From Aeromicrobium sp. (GTDB lineage Bacteria; Actinomycetota; Actinomycetes; Propionibacteriales; Nocardioidaceae): a stretch of 52,532 nt of DNA. Made by a program: the position numbers and the translations under genes. The stretch covers positions 1 through 52,532 of the forward strand of contig JACMOZ010000207.1 in assembly GCA_014377785.1 (NCBI GenBank), given 5' to 3'. Each line of letters starts with the position of its first letter. The first letter of the stretch is position 1. Of this stretch, positions 26,706-37,772 are shown piece by piece. The notes below the pieces were generated by a model that searched no databases, was not told where the DNA came from, and saw nothing but the letters and a program-made list of their open reading frames with translations.

Positions 26706-27860
26706 TCAGCTGATCGCGGCGGTGGCGAGGACCTTCGCGCCGACCGCGATCGCGCGTTCGTCGATGCGCAAATTTCCCTGATGCAAATCGTAGGTGGGCC
26801 CGTCCGGGGTGCGGGTGCCGAGTCTTCCCATCACCCCGGGAATCGACTCGACATACCAGGCGAAGTCCTCACCCCCGAGGCTTTGGCTTGTGGTGGCGAC
26901 GGCGTTCGGGCCGATGGCAGTGGTCACCGCCTTACGCAGTGTTTGAGTCGCCGCGAACTCGTTGACGACGGGCGGGACGCCTCGCACATAGTTTATTTCG
27001 GCACTAACGCCAAAGGGCTCGATGATGTCGCTGATCAATCCACGCACGAGGTGTTCGGCTTCATGCCACGCGGCGGCATCGAGCATACGAAGAGTGCCGC
27101 CGAGTTCACCGGTCGCGGGAATGACGTTGGCGGCGTTGCCCGAACGGATATAGCCCCAGACCATGCTCGCCCCGGCGCGAGGATCGAAGCGGCGCGACAA
27201 GACGGCGGGAAGCTGGGTCAGAAGAGTGCCCAGGGCAAACGTGAGGTCTTCGGTGAGGTGCGGCCTGGACGTATGGCCGCCGCGACCGCTCAGCGTCACG
27301 TGGATGCGATCGGACGCACCGGTGATCGCTCCTTCGCGGATGCCGACCTGGCCGACGTCCAGAGAGGGATCGCAATGCAGGGCGAAGATCCGGGAAACGC
27401 CCTTGAGCGCGCCGGCTGCAAGGACCGTGAGTGCGCCGCCGGGCATGACTTCCTCGGCCGGCTGGAAAATCAGCCTGACCCGCACCGGCAACGGCGACTC
27501 TTCGTGGGCCTGTGCCAGTGCAACGGAAGCACCTATGAGCGCCGTCACATGCACATCATGGCCACAGGCGTGGGCGACTCCGGGCACCTTGGACCGCCAC
27601 GGGTCCTGAGACGTGTCGTCGACCGGCAACCCGTCGAGGTCGGCGCGCAGCGCGACGATCGGGCCCTCTGAACGGCCGATCTCAGCCATCAGCCCGGTGC
27701 GCTCAAAACGTTCATAGGCAATGCCTGACTTGTCCATCCAGGCGGCCACGACATCGGTAGTGCGATTTTCAGCCCAGGACAATTCGGGGAAGGTATGAAG
27801 TTCGCGGCGCAATTCGATGAGATCGGGAAGGATCACGTCGATCGCGTCGTTGAGGGACAT
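26706..27860 (-). CDS. M20D-family amidohydrolase
   Basis: A metallopeptidase-fold amidohydrolase of about 384 aa (M20D: N-acyl-amino-acid, hippurate or IAA-conjugate hydrolases). Typical motifs are LRRELHTFPELSW, ALRADLDGLPVDD, HACGHDVHVTALIGA, LIFQPAEEVMPGGAL with the metal and catalytic residues, and GGEDFAWYVESIPG near the C-terminus. The start is the ATG at 27860 (MSLNDAIDV), since upstream residues to 27905 lack homology; neither candidate has a strong ribosome-binding site. Similar genes lie near add/deoA/cdd in other actinobacteria. The amide substrate is unknown. Confidence 0.92.
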   Translation of the reverse strand: MSLNDAIDVILPDLIELRRELHTFPELSWAENRTTDVVAAWMDKSGIAYERFERTGLMAEIGRSEGPIVALRADLDGLPVDDTSQDPWRSKVPGVAHACGHDVHVTALIGASVALAQAHEESPLPVRVRLIFQPAEEVMPGGALTVLAAGALKGVSRIFALHCDPSLDVGQVGIREGAITGASDRIHVTLSGRGGHTSRPHLTEDLTFALGTLLTQLPAVLSRRFDPRAGASMVWGYIRSGNAANVIPATGELGGTLRMLDAAAWHEAEHLVRGLISDIIEPFGVSAEINYVRGVPPVVNEFAATQTLRKAVTTAIGPNAVATTSQSLGGEDFAWYVESIPGVMGRLGTRTPDGPTYDLHQGNLRIDERAIAVGAKVLATAAIS

Positions 27861-27933
27861 CTCATCAGAATATCGCGGAAAGCCACCCGGCCCGCGCAAT
27901 GTCATTAGATTTGCGGCTCAGGGGCCTCGATTG

Positions 27934-28374
27934 TTATGACGTTGCGGGGTTTTCGAGGGTCTTTATGATCTGATCGACGGTTTCGTCGGCCAGCGACTCG
28001 AGCTTGCGGGGGACAATGATCGGCGCGATGAACTTTGCGATGCCCTTGAACTCGAAATCGGCGCGGTAATCGATTCGCGTGCCCGCACCCGATTCGCTGA
28101 ACGTCATCGAGTCGATGGCCGTCGCGGTCTTGTTGATCCCACGGCAGGCGAAGAACGTCGGCCGGGTGAATCCGACCGTCTCGTAAGTCAGTTCGGTCTC
28201 ACGGCCCATGAATTGCGAACGGTTGCTGTAGGTCGTCCCGAGCCCGCCGTCTCCGGCCGTTCGCCGCGTTTCGACAGTGCCCGGATCCCACTCATTCGTG
28301 TGCTCGAAGTCGCTCAGGTAGTCGAAGACCTCAGTGATCGACCGGGACACGGTGAATGTTCGCTCGACGTGCAT
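27934..28374 (-). CDS. SRPBCC-superfamily (START/polyketide-cyclase-like) protein
   Basis: A 146-aa single-domain protein with the SRPBCC fold. The N-terminus MHVERTFTVSRSITEVFDYLSDFEHTNEWDPG is the standard start of such proteins, followed by GTTYSNRSQFMGRETELTYE and the C-terminal long helix (PRKLESLADETVDQIIKTLE). It probably binds a hydrophobic ligand in the cytoplasm. The start ATG lies inside the end of the MFS gene, a 44-bp overlap, so it belongs to the MarR-MFS transcript. Confidence 0.86.
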   Translation of the reverse strand: MHVERTFTVSRSITEVFDYLSDFEHTNEWDPGTVETRRTAGDGGLGTTYSNRSQFMGRETELTYETVGFTRPTFFACRGINKTATAIDSMTFSESGAGTRIDYRADFEFKGIAKFIAPIIVPRKLESLADETVDQIIKTLENPATS

Positions 28375-29632
28375 ACGACAACCGTATGTCGTGGGCGGCG
28401 TTCCGCAACTCCGTCCGTTGCAAGCCCTGTTTGTGCCAGTAGTAAGCCGTGGCACCGGCGATTCCGATCATGGACATCACTCCACCGACGATGAGTGTCC
28501 AGCGGGCACCGTATGTTTCGCCGATCCAGCCGATCAGCGGCGCTCCGAACGGCGTGCCGCCGAGGAAGACCATCACGTATAGAGCCGAAACGCGCCCCCG
28601 CATGTGAGCACTCGACGTCATCTGGATCAGTGCGTTTGCCGAGGTGACCATGGTCAGTGCGCTCAGTCCCAGCAGCGGCAGGATCAGGGCGAACGACGAA
28701 AAACTGGGCATGAATCCGGAGGCGATCTCGAGGATCGCGAACGCCATGCCGGCGGCAACAACCGTCGAAAGTCGCGGCATGGCCCGCCGTGCGGCCATGA
28801 GGGAGCCGCCGAGTGAGCCGACCGCCATGATCGAGCCCAGCAGGCCGTATTCGCTCGCACCCTTATGGAAGACCTCGGTAGCCATGAGTGCGCTTGTCAT
28901 CTGGAAGTTCATCCCGAATGTCCCGACGAAGAACACGCACATCAGGATCAGGATCAGGTCGGGCCGGGAGCGGATGTAACGAACGCCGTCACGGACTGCC
29001 CCCTTGCGATTGCCGACGACGGGTGCCGGCCGAAGTCGCGCGGTGTCGAGCATGCTGAGCGAGATGAAGACGGCGACATAACTTACGGCATTGATGAGGA
29101 TGACCCAGCCTGTGGCAACGGTTCCCGAACCGAGGGCCGCGATCATGACACCGGCGACGGCCGGGCCGATCATGCGGCCGGAGTTGAAGGACGCCGAGTT
29201 GAGGCCGACCGCGTTGGCGAGGTCGTCCTTGCCGACCATCTCGACAACGAACGACTGGCGGGCGGGAGCGTCGAAGGCCGTGGCGACGCCGAACGCGAAG
29301 GCAATGACATAGACGTGCCACGTCTGCACGGCCCCGTTGATCGCGAGGATGCCGAGGACTGCGGCGGGAAGGACCATGGCGAGTTGAGTGATACGCAGGA
29401 TCGTCCGCTTGGGGTAGCGGTCGGCGACAACACCGGCTATCGGCGACAACAGCAGGGATGGCAACAGTTGCAGGCCCGTCGTGATGCCGAGCGCGGTGCC
29501 ACTGTGGGTCAGTTGGAGGACGAGCCAGTCCTGCGCAACGCGTTGCATCCAGGTGCCGATGTTGGAAACGAAAGTTCCGGCGGCGTAAATGCGGTAGTTG
29601 CGGATCGAGAGAGAGGAGAAGGTGGGACTCAC
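28331..29632 (-). CDS. MFS exporter (MFS_3/EntS-like)
   Basis: A 433-aa major-facilitator transporter with about twelve membrane helices. It begins FSSLSIRNYRIYAAGTFVSNIGTWMQRVAQDWLVLQLT, the hallmark of the MFS_3 (EntS-like) group, and has VADRYPKRTILR in the loop between helices 2 and 3. It probably exports small molecules or siderophores. The GTG start at 29632 overlaps the MarR stop (GTGA), so it is likely repressed by that MarR protein. Confidence 0.92.
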   Translation of the reverse strand: MSPTFSSLSIRNYRIYAAGTFVSNIGTWMQRVAQDWLVLQLTHSGTALGITTGLQLLPSLLLSPIAGVVADRYPKRTILRITQLAMVLPAAVLGILAINGAVQTWHVYVIAFAFGVATAFDAPARQSFVVEMVGKDDLANAVGLNSASFNSGRMIGPAVAGVMIAALGSGTVATGWVILINAVSYVAVFISLSMLDTARLRPAPVVGNRKGAVRDGVRYIRSRPDLILILMCVFFVGTFGMNFQMTSALMATEVFHKGASEYGLLGSIMAVGSLGGSLMAARRAMPRLSTVVAAGMAFAILEIASGFMPSFSSFALILPLLGLSALTMVTSANALIQMTSSAHMRGRVSALYVMVFLGGTPFGAPLIGWIGETYGARWTLIVGGVMSMIGIAGATAYYWHKQGLQRTELRNAAHDIRLSYARRANIHRVPVDH

Positions 29633-30039
29633 GAAGTTGCCAGGCCAGCGAGAATGACGGCGGCTGATCGCAGCACCTTGCGGTTATCGGTGCTGAGTTC
29701 TGCGATGCGGCGGGCAAGCCATTGATCGCGGCGGGCGCGTTCGGTCGCGAGCACGTCTTCGCCCTTGGCCGAAATCGTCACGATGACCTGCCGGCCGTCA
29801 TCGGGATGCTGGCCGCGAGTCACCAATCCTGCCTCGTCCAGGCAATTGATGGTTCGGGTCATAGAAGGCGGTTGTACGTGCTCGTGCGCGGCGATCGCGC
29901 CCGGCGTCAAGGGGCCCTTGGTACGCAGCGCTCCGAGGACGGACATTTGATTGGCCGTCAACTCGGACTGGCGTTCCTGGCGTAGTCGTCGTGAGAGGCG
30001 CACAACCGACTGTGCGAGATTCTGTGAGTCGGTTGGCAT
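29629..30039 (-). CDS. MarR-family transcriptional regulator
   Basis: A 136-aa winged-helix repressor. The region LTANQMSVLGALRTKGPLTPGAIAAHEHVQPPSMTRTINCLDEAGLVTR contains the recognition helix, and the wing is HPDDGRQVIVTISAKG, both classical MarR. It starts at the ATG at 30039, very close to a TTAG-N5-CTAA palindrome, so it is probably autoregulated. It is the first gene of a MarR-MFS-SRPBCC operon. The inducer is unknown. Confidence 0.93.
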   Translation of the reverse strand: MPTDSQNLAQSVVRLSRRLRQERQSELTANQMSVLGALRTKGPLTPGAIAAHEHVQPPSMTRTINCLDEAGLVTRGQHPDDGRQVIVTISAKGEDVLATERARRDQWLARRIAELSTDNRKVLRSAAVILAGLATS

Positions 30040-30043
30040 ATCT

Positions 30044-30056
30044 TTAGCATACCTAA
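30044..30056. promoter_or_regulatory. Candidate MarR operator
   Basis: TTAGCATACCTAA, 4-bp arms TTAG/CTAA with a 5-base centre, in an AT-rich patch 4 bp upstream of the MarR start codon. MarR sites are often TTAG/CTAA-type palindromes in the repressor's own promoter. Confidence 0.45.
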
Positions 30057-30090
30057 TTACTTCGGCTAATCAAAATCTACGCCGTATCGA

Positions 30091-30173
30091 GCGGTGACTT
30101 ACGCACCACCCAAGCGCCGACGGTGGTGCCTAACTCACCGCCGACTGGACTAGATGGTGCGTAACTCACCGCT
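30091..30173. repeat. Three copies of a GGTGcGTAAcTCACCG repeat forming a long hairpin
   Basis: Copy 1 (30091-30110) is inverted relative to copies 2 (30122-30142) and 3 (30153-30173). The shared core is GGTGCGTAACTCACCG with one or two changes. Copies 1 and 2 can pair as a roughly 20-bp stem with an 11-12-base loop, downstream of the sdhB stop on the minus strand. It may act as the sdh terminator and looks like a small intergenic repeat family. Confidence 0.7.
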
Positions 30174-30185
30174 GCCGGGTTGGAG

Positions 30186-30928
30186 TCAGATGTCGCCCTT
30201 GGCAAGTGCCGCCAGGAGGTCGCGGTTGAGGTGCGAGATCGTGTCGAGCGGGATGCTCTTGGGACACGCCGCCGTGCATTCCCCGATGTTGGTGCAACCG
30301 CCAAAGCCTTCGTGGTCGTGCTGGTTGACCATCTCAATAACTCGCGAATCGCGTTCGGGCTGGCCCTGTGGGAGCAGTCCGAGGTGGGTGATCTTCGCCG
30401 CCGTGAACAGCATTGCCGAACCGTTGGGACAAGCCGCCACGCAGGCACCACAGCCGATACAGGTCGCGGCGTCGAAGGCGTGGTCGGCATTCTTTTTGGG
30501 CACAGCGGTCGCATGGGCGTCGGGAGCCGTACCGGTCGGCGCGGTGATGAAGCCACCGGCCTGGATGATGCGGTCGAAAGCGGAACGGTCGACGACGAGG
30601 TCCTTGACGACCGGGAATGCACCCGCGCGCAATGGTTCAACATCGATGACGTCCCCGTCCTCGAAGCTGCGCATCTGCAATTGGCACGTTGTCGTGACCT
30701 CGGGGCCGTGCGCAACGCCGTTGATGACGACGCCGCACGAACCACAGATGCCTTCGCGACAATCGTGGTCGAAGGCAATCGGTTCGTCACCGGTCAGCGT
30801 GAGGCGCTCGTTGAGGACATCGAGCATTTCGAGGAACGACATGTCGCGCGAGACATCCTCGAGACCATACTTGACCATCTTGCCTTTGTCGTCTGCCCTT
30901 TTCTGGCGCCATACGCGCAGAGTGATTT

Positions 30929-30932
<4 letters not shown>
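30186..30932 (-). CDS. sdhB: Succinate dehydrogenase iron-sulfur subunit
   Basis: The Fe-S subunit of respiratory complex II, 248 aa. The plant-type [2Fe-2S] ligands are in [20 protein letters not shown] and a later Cys (TTTCQLQ). The C-terminal ferredoxin-like ligands are in [18 protein letters not shown] and [14 protein letters not shown]. It receives electrons from SdhA and passes them to quinone via SdhC. The start is the ATG at 30932, overlapping the sdhA stop by ATGA, although the frame is open further upstream. It is the last gene of sdhCAB. Confidence 0.96.
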
Positions 30933-32863
<1,931 letters not shown>

Positions 32864-32866
32864 GGA

Positions 32867-33571
32867 TTAACCAACCCAACCAAAGAGAATTGCGAACGCC
32901 GGCAACAAGAAGCCGACCGTGATGATGACAGAAACGGCGATCGCGAACGTGTTGAGCTTGGAGTCGCGGCGCGTGCTGCTGTGGTTCTGGCCGAGAGTCG
33001 TGAGCGCACTCCAGAAGCCGTGCCACAAGTGGAAGCCGACCGCGATCATGGCGACCGCATAGGCGAGAACGACCCACCAGATCTCGAAGCCGTTGACCAC
33101 GCGGTCATACGGACTCGGCGTGGCGCCACCGGGATGGACTTGGTTGCCGGTCAGATGCAACAAGTGGAATACAATAAACAGCGCAATGGTGACGCCGCCC
33201 CACCGCATCGTGAACGACGCATAAGAACGCTGGATTCCGGTGCGGTTCTGCTTCGTCTGGTAGCGCTTGCCGCCGACGTAGCCCGCTGCCGCTCTGTTGC
33301 GTCGCCACAGCGTGCTCGCCGCATAGACATGGAGCAGGACACTCACGAGCAAAACCACGCGAATGATCCACAACAGGCCTTCGTGCGGAAGCAGGGGTTC
33401 ACCGATGGTGCGCAAATGCTGCGCATACTCGTTGAAGGCTTCGCGGCCGTTGAAGATCTTGAGATTTCCATACATGTGCGCAAGCAGGTAGGCGACCATA
33501 ATCAGGCCGGACACCGCCATTGCCGATTTGAGGGCCACCGTCGAACGGCGCGCCTGAGTCACGTTTGCCAC
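32867..33571 (-). CDS. sdhC: Succinate dehydrogenase cytochrome b subunit (b558 family)
   Basis: The membrane anchor of complex II, 234 aa, with five transmembrane helices. Heme-ligand-type histidines lie in LLAHMYGNLKIF, VSVLLHVYAAS, FIVFHLLHLTGN and VGFHLWHGFWSAL, as in the di-heme b558 type that replaces separate SdhC and SdhD. There is therefore no sdhD in this operon. It is the first gene of sdhCAB; the promoter must be in the 73-bp gap before the 2H phosphoesterase stop. Confidence 0.95.
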   Translation of the reverse strand: MANVTQARRSTVALKSAMAVSGLIMVAYLLAHMYGNLKIFNGREAFNEYAQHLRTIGEPLLPHEGLLWIIRVVLLVSVLLHVYAASTLWRRNRAAAGYVGGKRYQTKQNRTGIQRSYASFTMRWGGVTIALFIVFHLLHLTGNQVHPGGATPSPYDRVVNGFEIWWVVLAYAVAMIAVGFHLWHGFWSALTTLGQNHSSTRRDSKLNTFAIAVSVIITVGFLLPAFAILFGWVG

Positions 33572-33644
33572 GTCTGCACTCTAGAACCAATTCTCAGGGA
33601 TAAGGCACATAGGGTTCCCTTAGTCGACGAAGGTGTGCGACAAG

Positions 33645-34166
33645 TCACACGGCTGGTCCGAGCAGAAACTCCCGCCGCGGCGCCCAACCCTGCTCGTCCT
33701 CGTGCAGGTAGAGATGGAACCCATTCACCTGGAATGCACACTCGAAATCGGCGAGTTCGTTGTAGGCACGATCGAGTAAGTCGTCGGTGAGATTGTGTGC
33801 GATGGTGACATGCGGATGGAAGAGGAACTCAGATTCGGGCGTGCCGAGATCGGACTGTACGGCCTTCGCCAGGACCTCGGTGCCCGAGATGCCCTCACTG
33901 ACTGCGATGAACACGACCGGCGAGACCGGACGAAATGTTCCGGTCCCCCGCAATCGCATCGAGAAGGGATGAAAAACCGTCGCGACACTTTGCAACGTCG
34001 CGCATACGTCGTCGAAACCGGCCTCGGTCACTTCCGTCGGAGGAATCAGCGTGACGTGACTCGGCACCGTTTCGGCCATCGGATCCCCGAAGGCGGCCCG
34101 TCGTCGCCGCAATTGCGAGCCGAAGGGTTCGGGGATCGCTATGGCCACTCCGATGGTCAGCATCAT
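33645..34166 (-). CDS. 2H phosphoesterase / 2'-5' RNA ligase family protein
   Basis: A 173-aa protein of the 2H phosphoesterase superfamily. It has both HxT motifs: SHVTLIPPT and PHVTIAHNL, about 90 residues apart. Members ligate or hydrolyse 2'-5' or cyclic phosphodiester bonds in RNA or nucleotides; the substrate here is unknown. It starts at the ATG at 34166, 6 bp after the trpS stop, so it is probably co-transcribed with trpS. Confidence 0.87.
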   Translation of the reverse strand: MMLTIGVAIAIPEPFGSQLRRRRAAFGDPMAETVPSHVTLIPPTEVTEAGFDDVCATLQSVATVFHPFSMRLRGTGTFRPVSPVVFIAVSEGISGTEVLAKAVQSDLGTPESEFLFHPHVTIAHNLTDDLLDRAYNELADFECAFQVNGFHLYLHEDEQGWAPRREFLLGPAV

Positions 34167-34172
34167 CGAACC

Positions 34173-35198
34173 CTAGAGCACGAAGCCGAGGCGGTCATAG
34201 ACCTGGGCAAGGGTTTGCGAGGCAAGGGCTTTCGCCTTCTCGGCGCCGCTGGTGAGGATGCGATCGAGTTCGGCGCGATCGTCGAGCAGCGCGTTGGTGC
34301 GTTCGCCGAACGGTCCGACGAAGTCGGCCACGAGTTCGGATAGGGCGACCTTGAACTGGCCGTATTGCTGACCAACATATTCCTTCTCGATGGCGGCGAC
34401 CGAGGCGCCGGTCAGCGCCGAATAGATTGTGAGGAGGTTCGAGATGCCGGGCTTGTTCTCTTGGTCAAAACGGATCTCATCGCCCGAATCGGTCACCGCC
34501 GAACGAATCTTTTTGGCGGCCTTCTTTGGATCCTCAAGCAACTCGATGATTCCGTTGGGCGCCGAGGCCGATTTGCTCATCTTTGACGTCGGATCCTGTA
34601 AATCAAGAATTTTCGCGGTCTCTTTGACGATGTACGGACTGGGAACGATGAATGTCTTGCCAAAACGATGATTGAACCGACCGGCGAGATCGCGGGTCAA
34701 CTCCAGATGCTGGCGCTGATCCTCGCCGACGGGCACCCGGTCGGCCTGATAAATCAGTACGTCGGCTGCCATCAACATCGGGTAGGTGAAGAGCCCGACC
34801 GAGGCGCGATCGGTGCCGCCTTTCGAAGACTTGTCCTTGAACTGAGTCATGCGGCCGGCTTCGCCCATACCGGTGATGCAGTTGAGGACCCATGCGAGTT
34901 GGGCATGTTGGGGAACATGGCTCTGCACGAACAGCGCGCTGCGTTCGGGGTCGACGCCGGCGGCGATCAGTTGAGCGGCGGAACGATAGGTGCGTTCACG
35001 CAGTTCGTTCGGGTCGAAGTCAACCGTGATCGCGTGCATGTCGGCGAGCATGTAAAACGTGTCGTGCTCGTCCTGCATGAGCGGCCACTGTCTGATCGCC
35101 CCGAAGTAGTTTCCGAAATGGAAAGAGTCCGCAGTCGGCTGAATGCCCGACAGCACGCGTGGCCTCTCATTAGGCGGCACTGGCTTCTCAATTGGCAT
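34173..35198 (-). CDS. trpS: Tryptophanyl-tRNA synthetase
   Basis: A class Ic aminoacyl-tRNA synthetase of 341 aa, a normal bacterial length. The HIGH-type motif is [15 protein letters not shown] and the KMSKS loop is [13 protein letters not shown], preceded by [19 protein letters not shown]. It charges tRNA-Trp in the cytoplasm. It starts at the ATG at 35198 and is divergent from galK across a 216-bp gap. I looked in that gap for a T-box-type leader and did not recognise one. Confidence 0.97.
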   Translation of the reverse strand: MPIEKPVPPNERPRVLSGIQPTADSFHFGNYFGAIRQWPLMQDEHDTFYMLADMHAITVDFDPNELRERTYRSAAQLIAAGVDPERSALFVQSHVPQHAQLAWVLNCITGMGEAGRMTQFKDKSSKGGTDRASVGLFTYPMLMAADVLIYQADRVPVGEDQRQHLELTRDLAGRFNHRFGKTFIVPSPYIVKETAKILDLQDPTSKMSKSASAPNGIIELLEDPKKAAKKIRSAVTDSGDEIRFDQENKPGISNLLTIYSALTGASVAAIEKEYVGQQYGQFKVALSELVADFVGPFGERTNALLDDRAELDRILTSGAEKAKALASQTLAQVYDRLGFVL

Positions 35199-35414
35199 GA
35201 GCGCATTCTGTCAGTCGCTTGTTGCCACAGGATCCGCCGGTCCTATGCGCCCATCTGCCTTACGTCAAGCCATCTCCAACGACCGCTTCCCACGCTTCGG
35301 CCTCGAGTGCCCATTCGCTGAAGGCTTCTTCATAGTCGCTGACCACGTGTTGACAGTACCTCTGCAACGTCACCTCAGCAGTCGCAAGATCAACCGATGC
35401 GAGAGACTTCCTTC

Positions 35415-36515
35415 ATGACAGACGTACGGCAGTGGACCGCGCCCGGTCGGGTCAACCTCATCGGCGAGCACCTCGACTACAACGGCGGGCCGGTGCTGCC
35501 GATCGCGATCAACCGAAGTCTGCGTCTCAAGGCGCGATTGCGCAACGACGACATCGTGCGCGTATGGACGACGCTGGGGGGCAATCAGAGCGCGGAGTTC
35601 ACAACGGCCGTCCAACCCGGCGAAGTCACCGATTGGGCTGCCTGTGTCGCGGGAGTCTTCTGGGCACTGGCAGAGCAGGGCCGGGCGATTCCTGGCGCCG
35701 ATCTGGTCATCGACGGCGACCTTGCCAGCGGGGCCGGACTTTCTTCGTCTGCGGCTGTCGAAGCCGTGGTCGCCACCGCGCTCAACGACCTGCTCGGACT
35801 GGGAATCGATCGGATCGATCTGGCGCTTCTTTGCCAACGAGCTGAAAACGACTTTGCCGGAGTGCCGACGGGGATCATGGACCAGCTCGCGGTGCTCAAC
35901 GGTGAGCGCGGAAAGGCTCTCCTGATCGACCTGTTGCCCGAACGGCCCACCATTGAAACCGTCGATGCGAACTGGGCGGACGCCGGGCTTTCGCTTGTCG
36001 TCATCGACACCATGACCCGACACGATCTCGGCGACGGCCGCTACGCCGAACGCCGTGAAGAATGCCGCCAGGCCGCAGACGCTCTCGGCCTCGAACAACT
36101 CGCCGCAGCGGGCCCCGACGCCGTACTCAAACTCGACGACGACGTACTCAAGGCACGCACCCGGCACGTCATCACCGAAACAGCCCGGGTGCGCGGAGCC
36201 GTTCGGGCATTGCGCACCGGTAACTGGACGCAGTTCGGCTCGATGCTGACCGCTTCCCATGCCTCGTTGCGCGATGATTTCGCCGTCAGCAGGATGGAAC
36301 TCGACATCGCCGTCGAGGCGTCAATCGAAGCCGGCGCCTTCGGTGCCCGAATGACCGGTGGCGGTTTTGGCGGCAGCGCCATCGCCCTCGTCGACGCTTC
36401 TTTGCGCGCCGAGCTCGCCGACAAAGTCACTTCTCGTTTCGCGTTCCACCAGTTCGCTGCCCCCGAGTTCTTCACCGTCGAGGCCGCAGACGGCGCCAGA
36501 GAAATCCGCCCATGA
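35415..36515 (+). CDS. galK: Galactokinase
   Basis: A GHMP-family kinase of about 366 aa phosphorylating galactose to galactose-1-phosphate. The galactokinase signature is present as APGRVNLIGEHLDYNGGPV, the ATP-binding motif as GAGLSSSAAVEA, and the third motif as MTGGGFGGSAIALV. I use the ATG at 35415 (MTDVRQWTAPGR); an ATG at 35397 would add six residues. No galT or galE lies next to it. A tiny broken frame follows directly after the stop. Confidence 0.95.
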   Translation: MTDVRQWTAPGRVNLIGEHLDYNGGPVLPIAINRSLRLKARLRNDDIVRVWTTLGGNQSAEFTTAVQPGEVTDWAACVAGVFWALAEQGRAIPGADLVIDGDLASGAGLSSSAAVEAVVATALNDLLGLGIDRIDLALLCQRAENDFAGVPTGIMDQLAVLNGERGKALLIDLLPERPTIETVDANWADAGLSLVVIDTMTRHDLGDGRYAERREECRQAADALGLEQLAAAGPDAVLKLDDDVLKARTRHVITETARVRGAVRALRTGNWTQFGSMLTASHASLRDDFAVSRMELDIAVEASIEAGAFGARMTGGGFGGSAIALVDASLRAELADKVTSRFAFHQFAAPEFFTVEAADGAREIRP

Positions 36516-36603
36516 CCAAACCTCTTGCTGTGACCGTGTCCGCGACGGCGCCAGCGCGTCCTCGCCGAATACCTTGCACGTGCCGATGACCCACGTACGT
36601 CGT
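36512..36603 (+). pseudogene. Possible frame-broken short gene after galK
   Basis: An ATG at 36512 overlaps the galK stop (ATGA), as a coupled gene would, but the frame (MTKPLAVTVSATAPA...) ends after 25 codons at 36589. In a different frame the sequence reads QRVLAEYLARADDPRTS then a stop at about 36603, which looks like a protein C-terminus. One base gained or lost would join them. It may be the remnant of a shortened gene, or chance. Confidence 0.25.
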
Positions 36604-36617
36604 GAGAACCTTGGCTA

Positions 36618-37493
36618 GTGACCACCCGACACCGCATCGCCTACCAGGGAGAACCTGGCTCGAATTCGCACATCATCTGTAATGAGGCCTATCCCGACTG
36701 GGAGGCCGTGGCTTGTGCCTCCTTCGAAGATGTCTTTGCCACGGTGAGCGGCGGTTCGGCCGAGCTCGCGATGATCCCGATCGACAACTCGATCGCCGGG
36801 CGGGTAGCCGATATCCATCACTTTTTGCCGACGTCGAATCTGCACATCATCGCCGAACACTTCCTGCCCATCCAGTTCCAGTTGCTGGGCATTCCCGGGT
36901 CGAGCCTCGACACGATCACGACAGTTCACAGCCACGTCCACGCCCTCGGCCAGTGCCGCAAGATCATCCGCAGACTCGGCCTGACGCCCGTCATCTCGGG
37001 GGACACGGCCGGTTCGGCGCGCGAAATTGCCGAAGCCGCCGATTCCACGATTGCGTCATTGGCGCCACCGCTGGCTGCCGAGATTTACGGGCTTGTCGTC
37101 CTCGCCGAGGATGCCGAGGATGAGGACCACAACACGACTCGATTCGTCGTCCTGTCCAAGGAACCCCAGCAGGCTGCTGCGGGCAACGGGCCGACGGTCA
37201 CCACCTTTATCTTCAATGTCCGCAACCTGCCCGCCGCGCTCTACAAGGCGCTCGGCGGTTTTGCCACCAACGGCGTCAACATGACCAAGCTCGAGAGTTA
37301 CATGGTCGGCAGCGAGTTCATCGCGACGCAGTTCCTCGCCGAAGTCGACGGCCATCCCGACGACCTCGCTGTCAAGAACGCCCTTGAGGAGCTCGTCTTC
37401 TTCACGACCGAAATCAAGATCATGGGCGTCTATCCGGCAAGCTCCTACCGTGCCACTGCGCGACCCGCCCCTCTCCGTCAAGCTGAGCGATGA
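36618..37493 (+). CDS. pheA: Prephenate dehydratase
   Basis: A 291-aa enzyme converting prephenate to phenylpyruvate in phenylalanine synthesis. The catalytic domain opens RIAYQGEPGSNSHIICNEAYP and contains FEDVFATVSGGSAELAMIPIDNS-type substrate residues, GDTAGSAREIAE and NTTRFVVLS, the Thr-Arg-Phe catalytic motif. A C-terminal ACT domain (TFIFNVRNLPAALYKALG, then GVNMTKLESYM) suggests feedback inhibition by phenylalanine. The start is the GTG at 36618. It overlaps the following small membrane protein gene by ATGA. Confidence 0.95.
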   Translation: MTTRHRIAYQGEPGSNSHIICNEAYPDWEAVACASFEDVFATVSGGSAELAMIPIDNSIAGRVADIHHFLPTSNLHIIAEHFLPIQFQLLGIPGSSLDTITTVHSHVHALGQCRKIIRRLGLTPVISGDTAGSAREIAEAADSTIASLAPPLAAEIYGLVVLAEDAEDEDHNTTRFVVLSKEPQQAAAGNGPTVTTFIFNVRNLPAALYKALGGFATNGVNMTKLESYMVGSEFIATQFLAEVDGHPDDLAVKNALEELVFFTTEIKIMGVYPASSYRATARPAPLRQAER

Positions 37494-37762
37494 GCCGCTT
37501 CCTGGATTGGTGGATCCGCGACAGAGACACCCGCCGCATCGTCGTTGCGCAGACACCGAATACTGCGCTCCTTGTCTTCTTCGCGTCGTATGTCCTCCGT
37601 TGGTTCACCGGCGATCGGCTCGACAGCCAACTGAGCCAGATGGGTCGGGGCGCGCTGATGGTGTGGGGACTCGACGAAGTCATCCGGGGTGTCAATCCCT
37701 TCCGCCGGCTGCTCGGTGTGATCGTCCTCGGCTGGGGAATCTTCCAGCTATTCGCCCGTTAA
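37490..37762 (+). CDS. Small conserved membrane protein
   Basis: A 90-aa protein with two hydrophobic segments, at about 24-40 (TALLVFFASYVLRWF) and 73-88 (LLGVIVLGWGIFQLF), joined by a polar loop with SQMGRGALMVWGLDEVIRGVNPFRR. Both its start and the preceding stop share ATGA with pheA, which supports real translation. I do not recognise a named family; the function is unknown. Confidence 0.75.
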   Translation: MSRFLDWWIRDRDTRRIVVAQTPNTALLVFFASYVLRWFTGDRLDSQLSQMGRGALMVWGLDEVIRGVNPFRRLLGVIVLGWGIFQLFAR

Positions 37763-37772
37763 CCTAGTCCGC

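Noticed and set aside
35199-35414. T-box riboswitch in the trpS leader
   Set aside because: No T-box consensus or antiterminator-like structure was recognisable in the gap before trpS.
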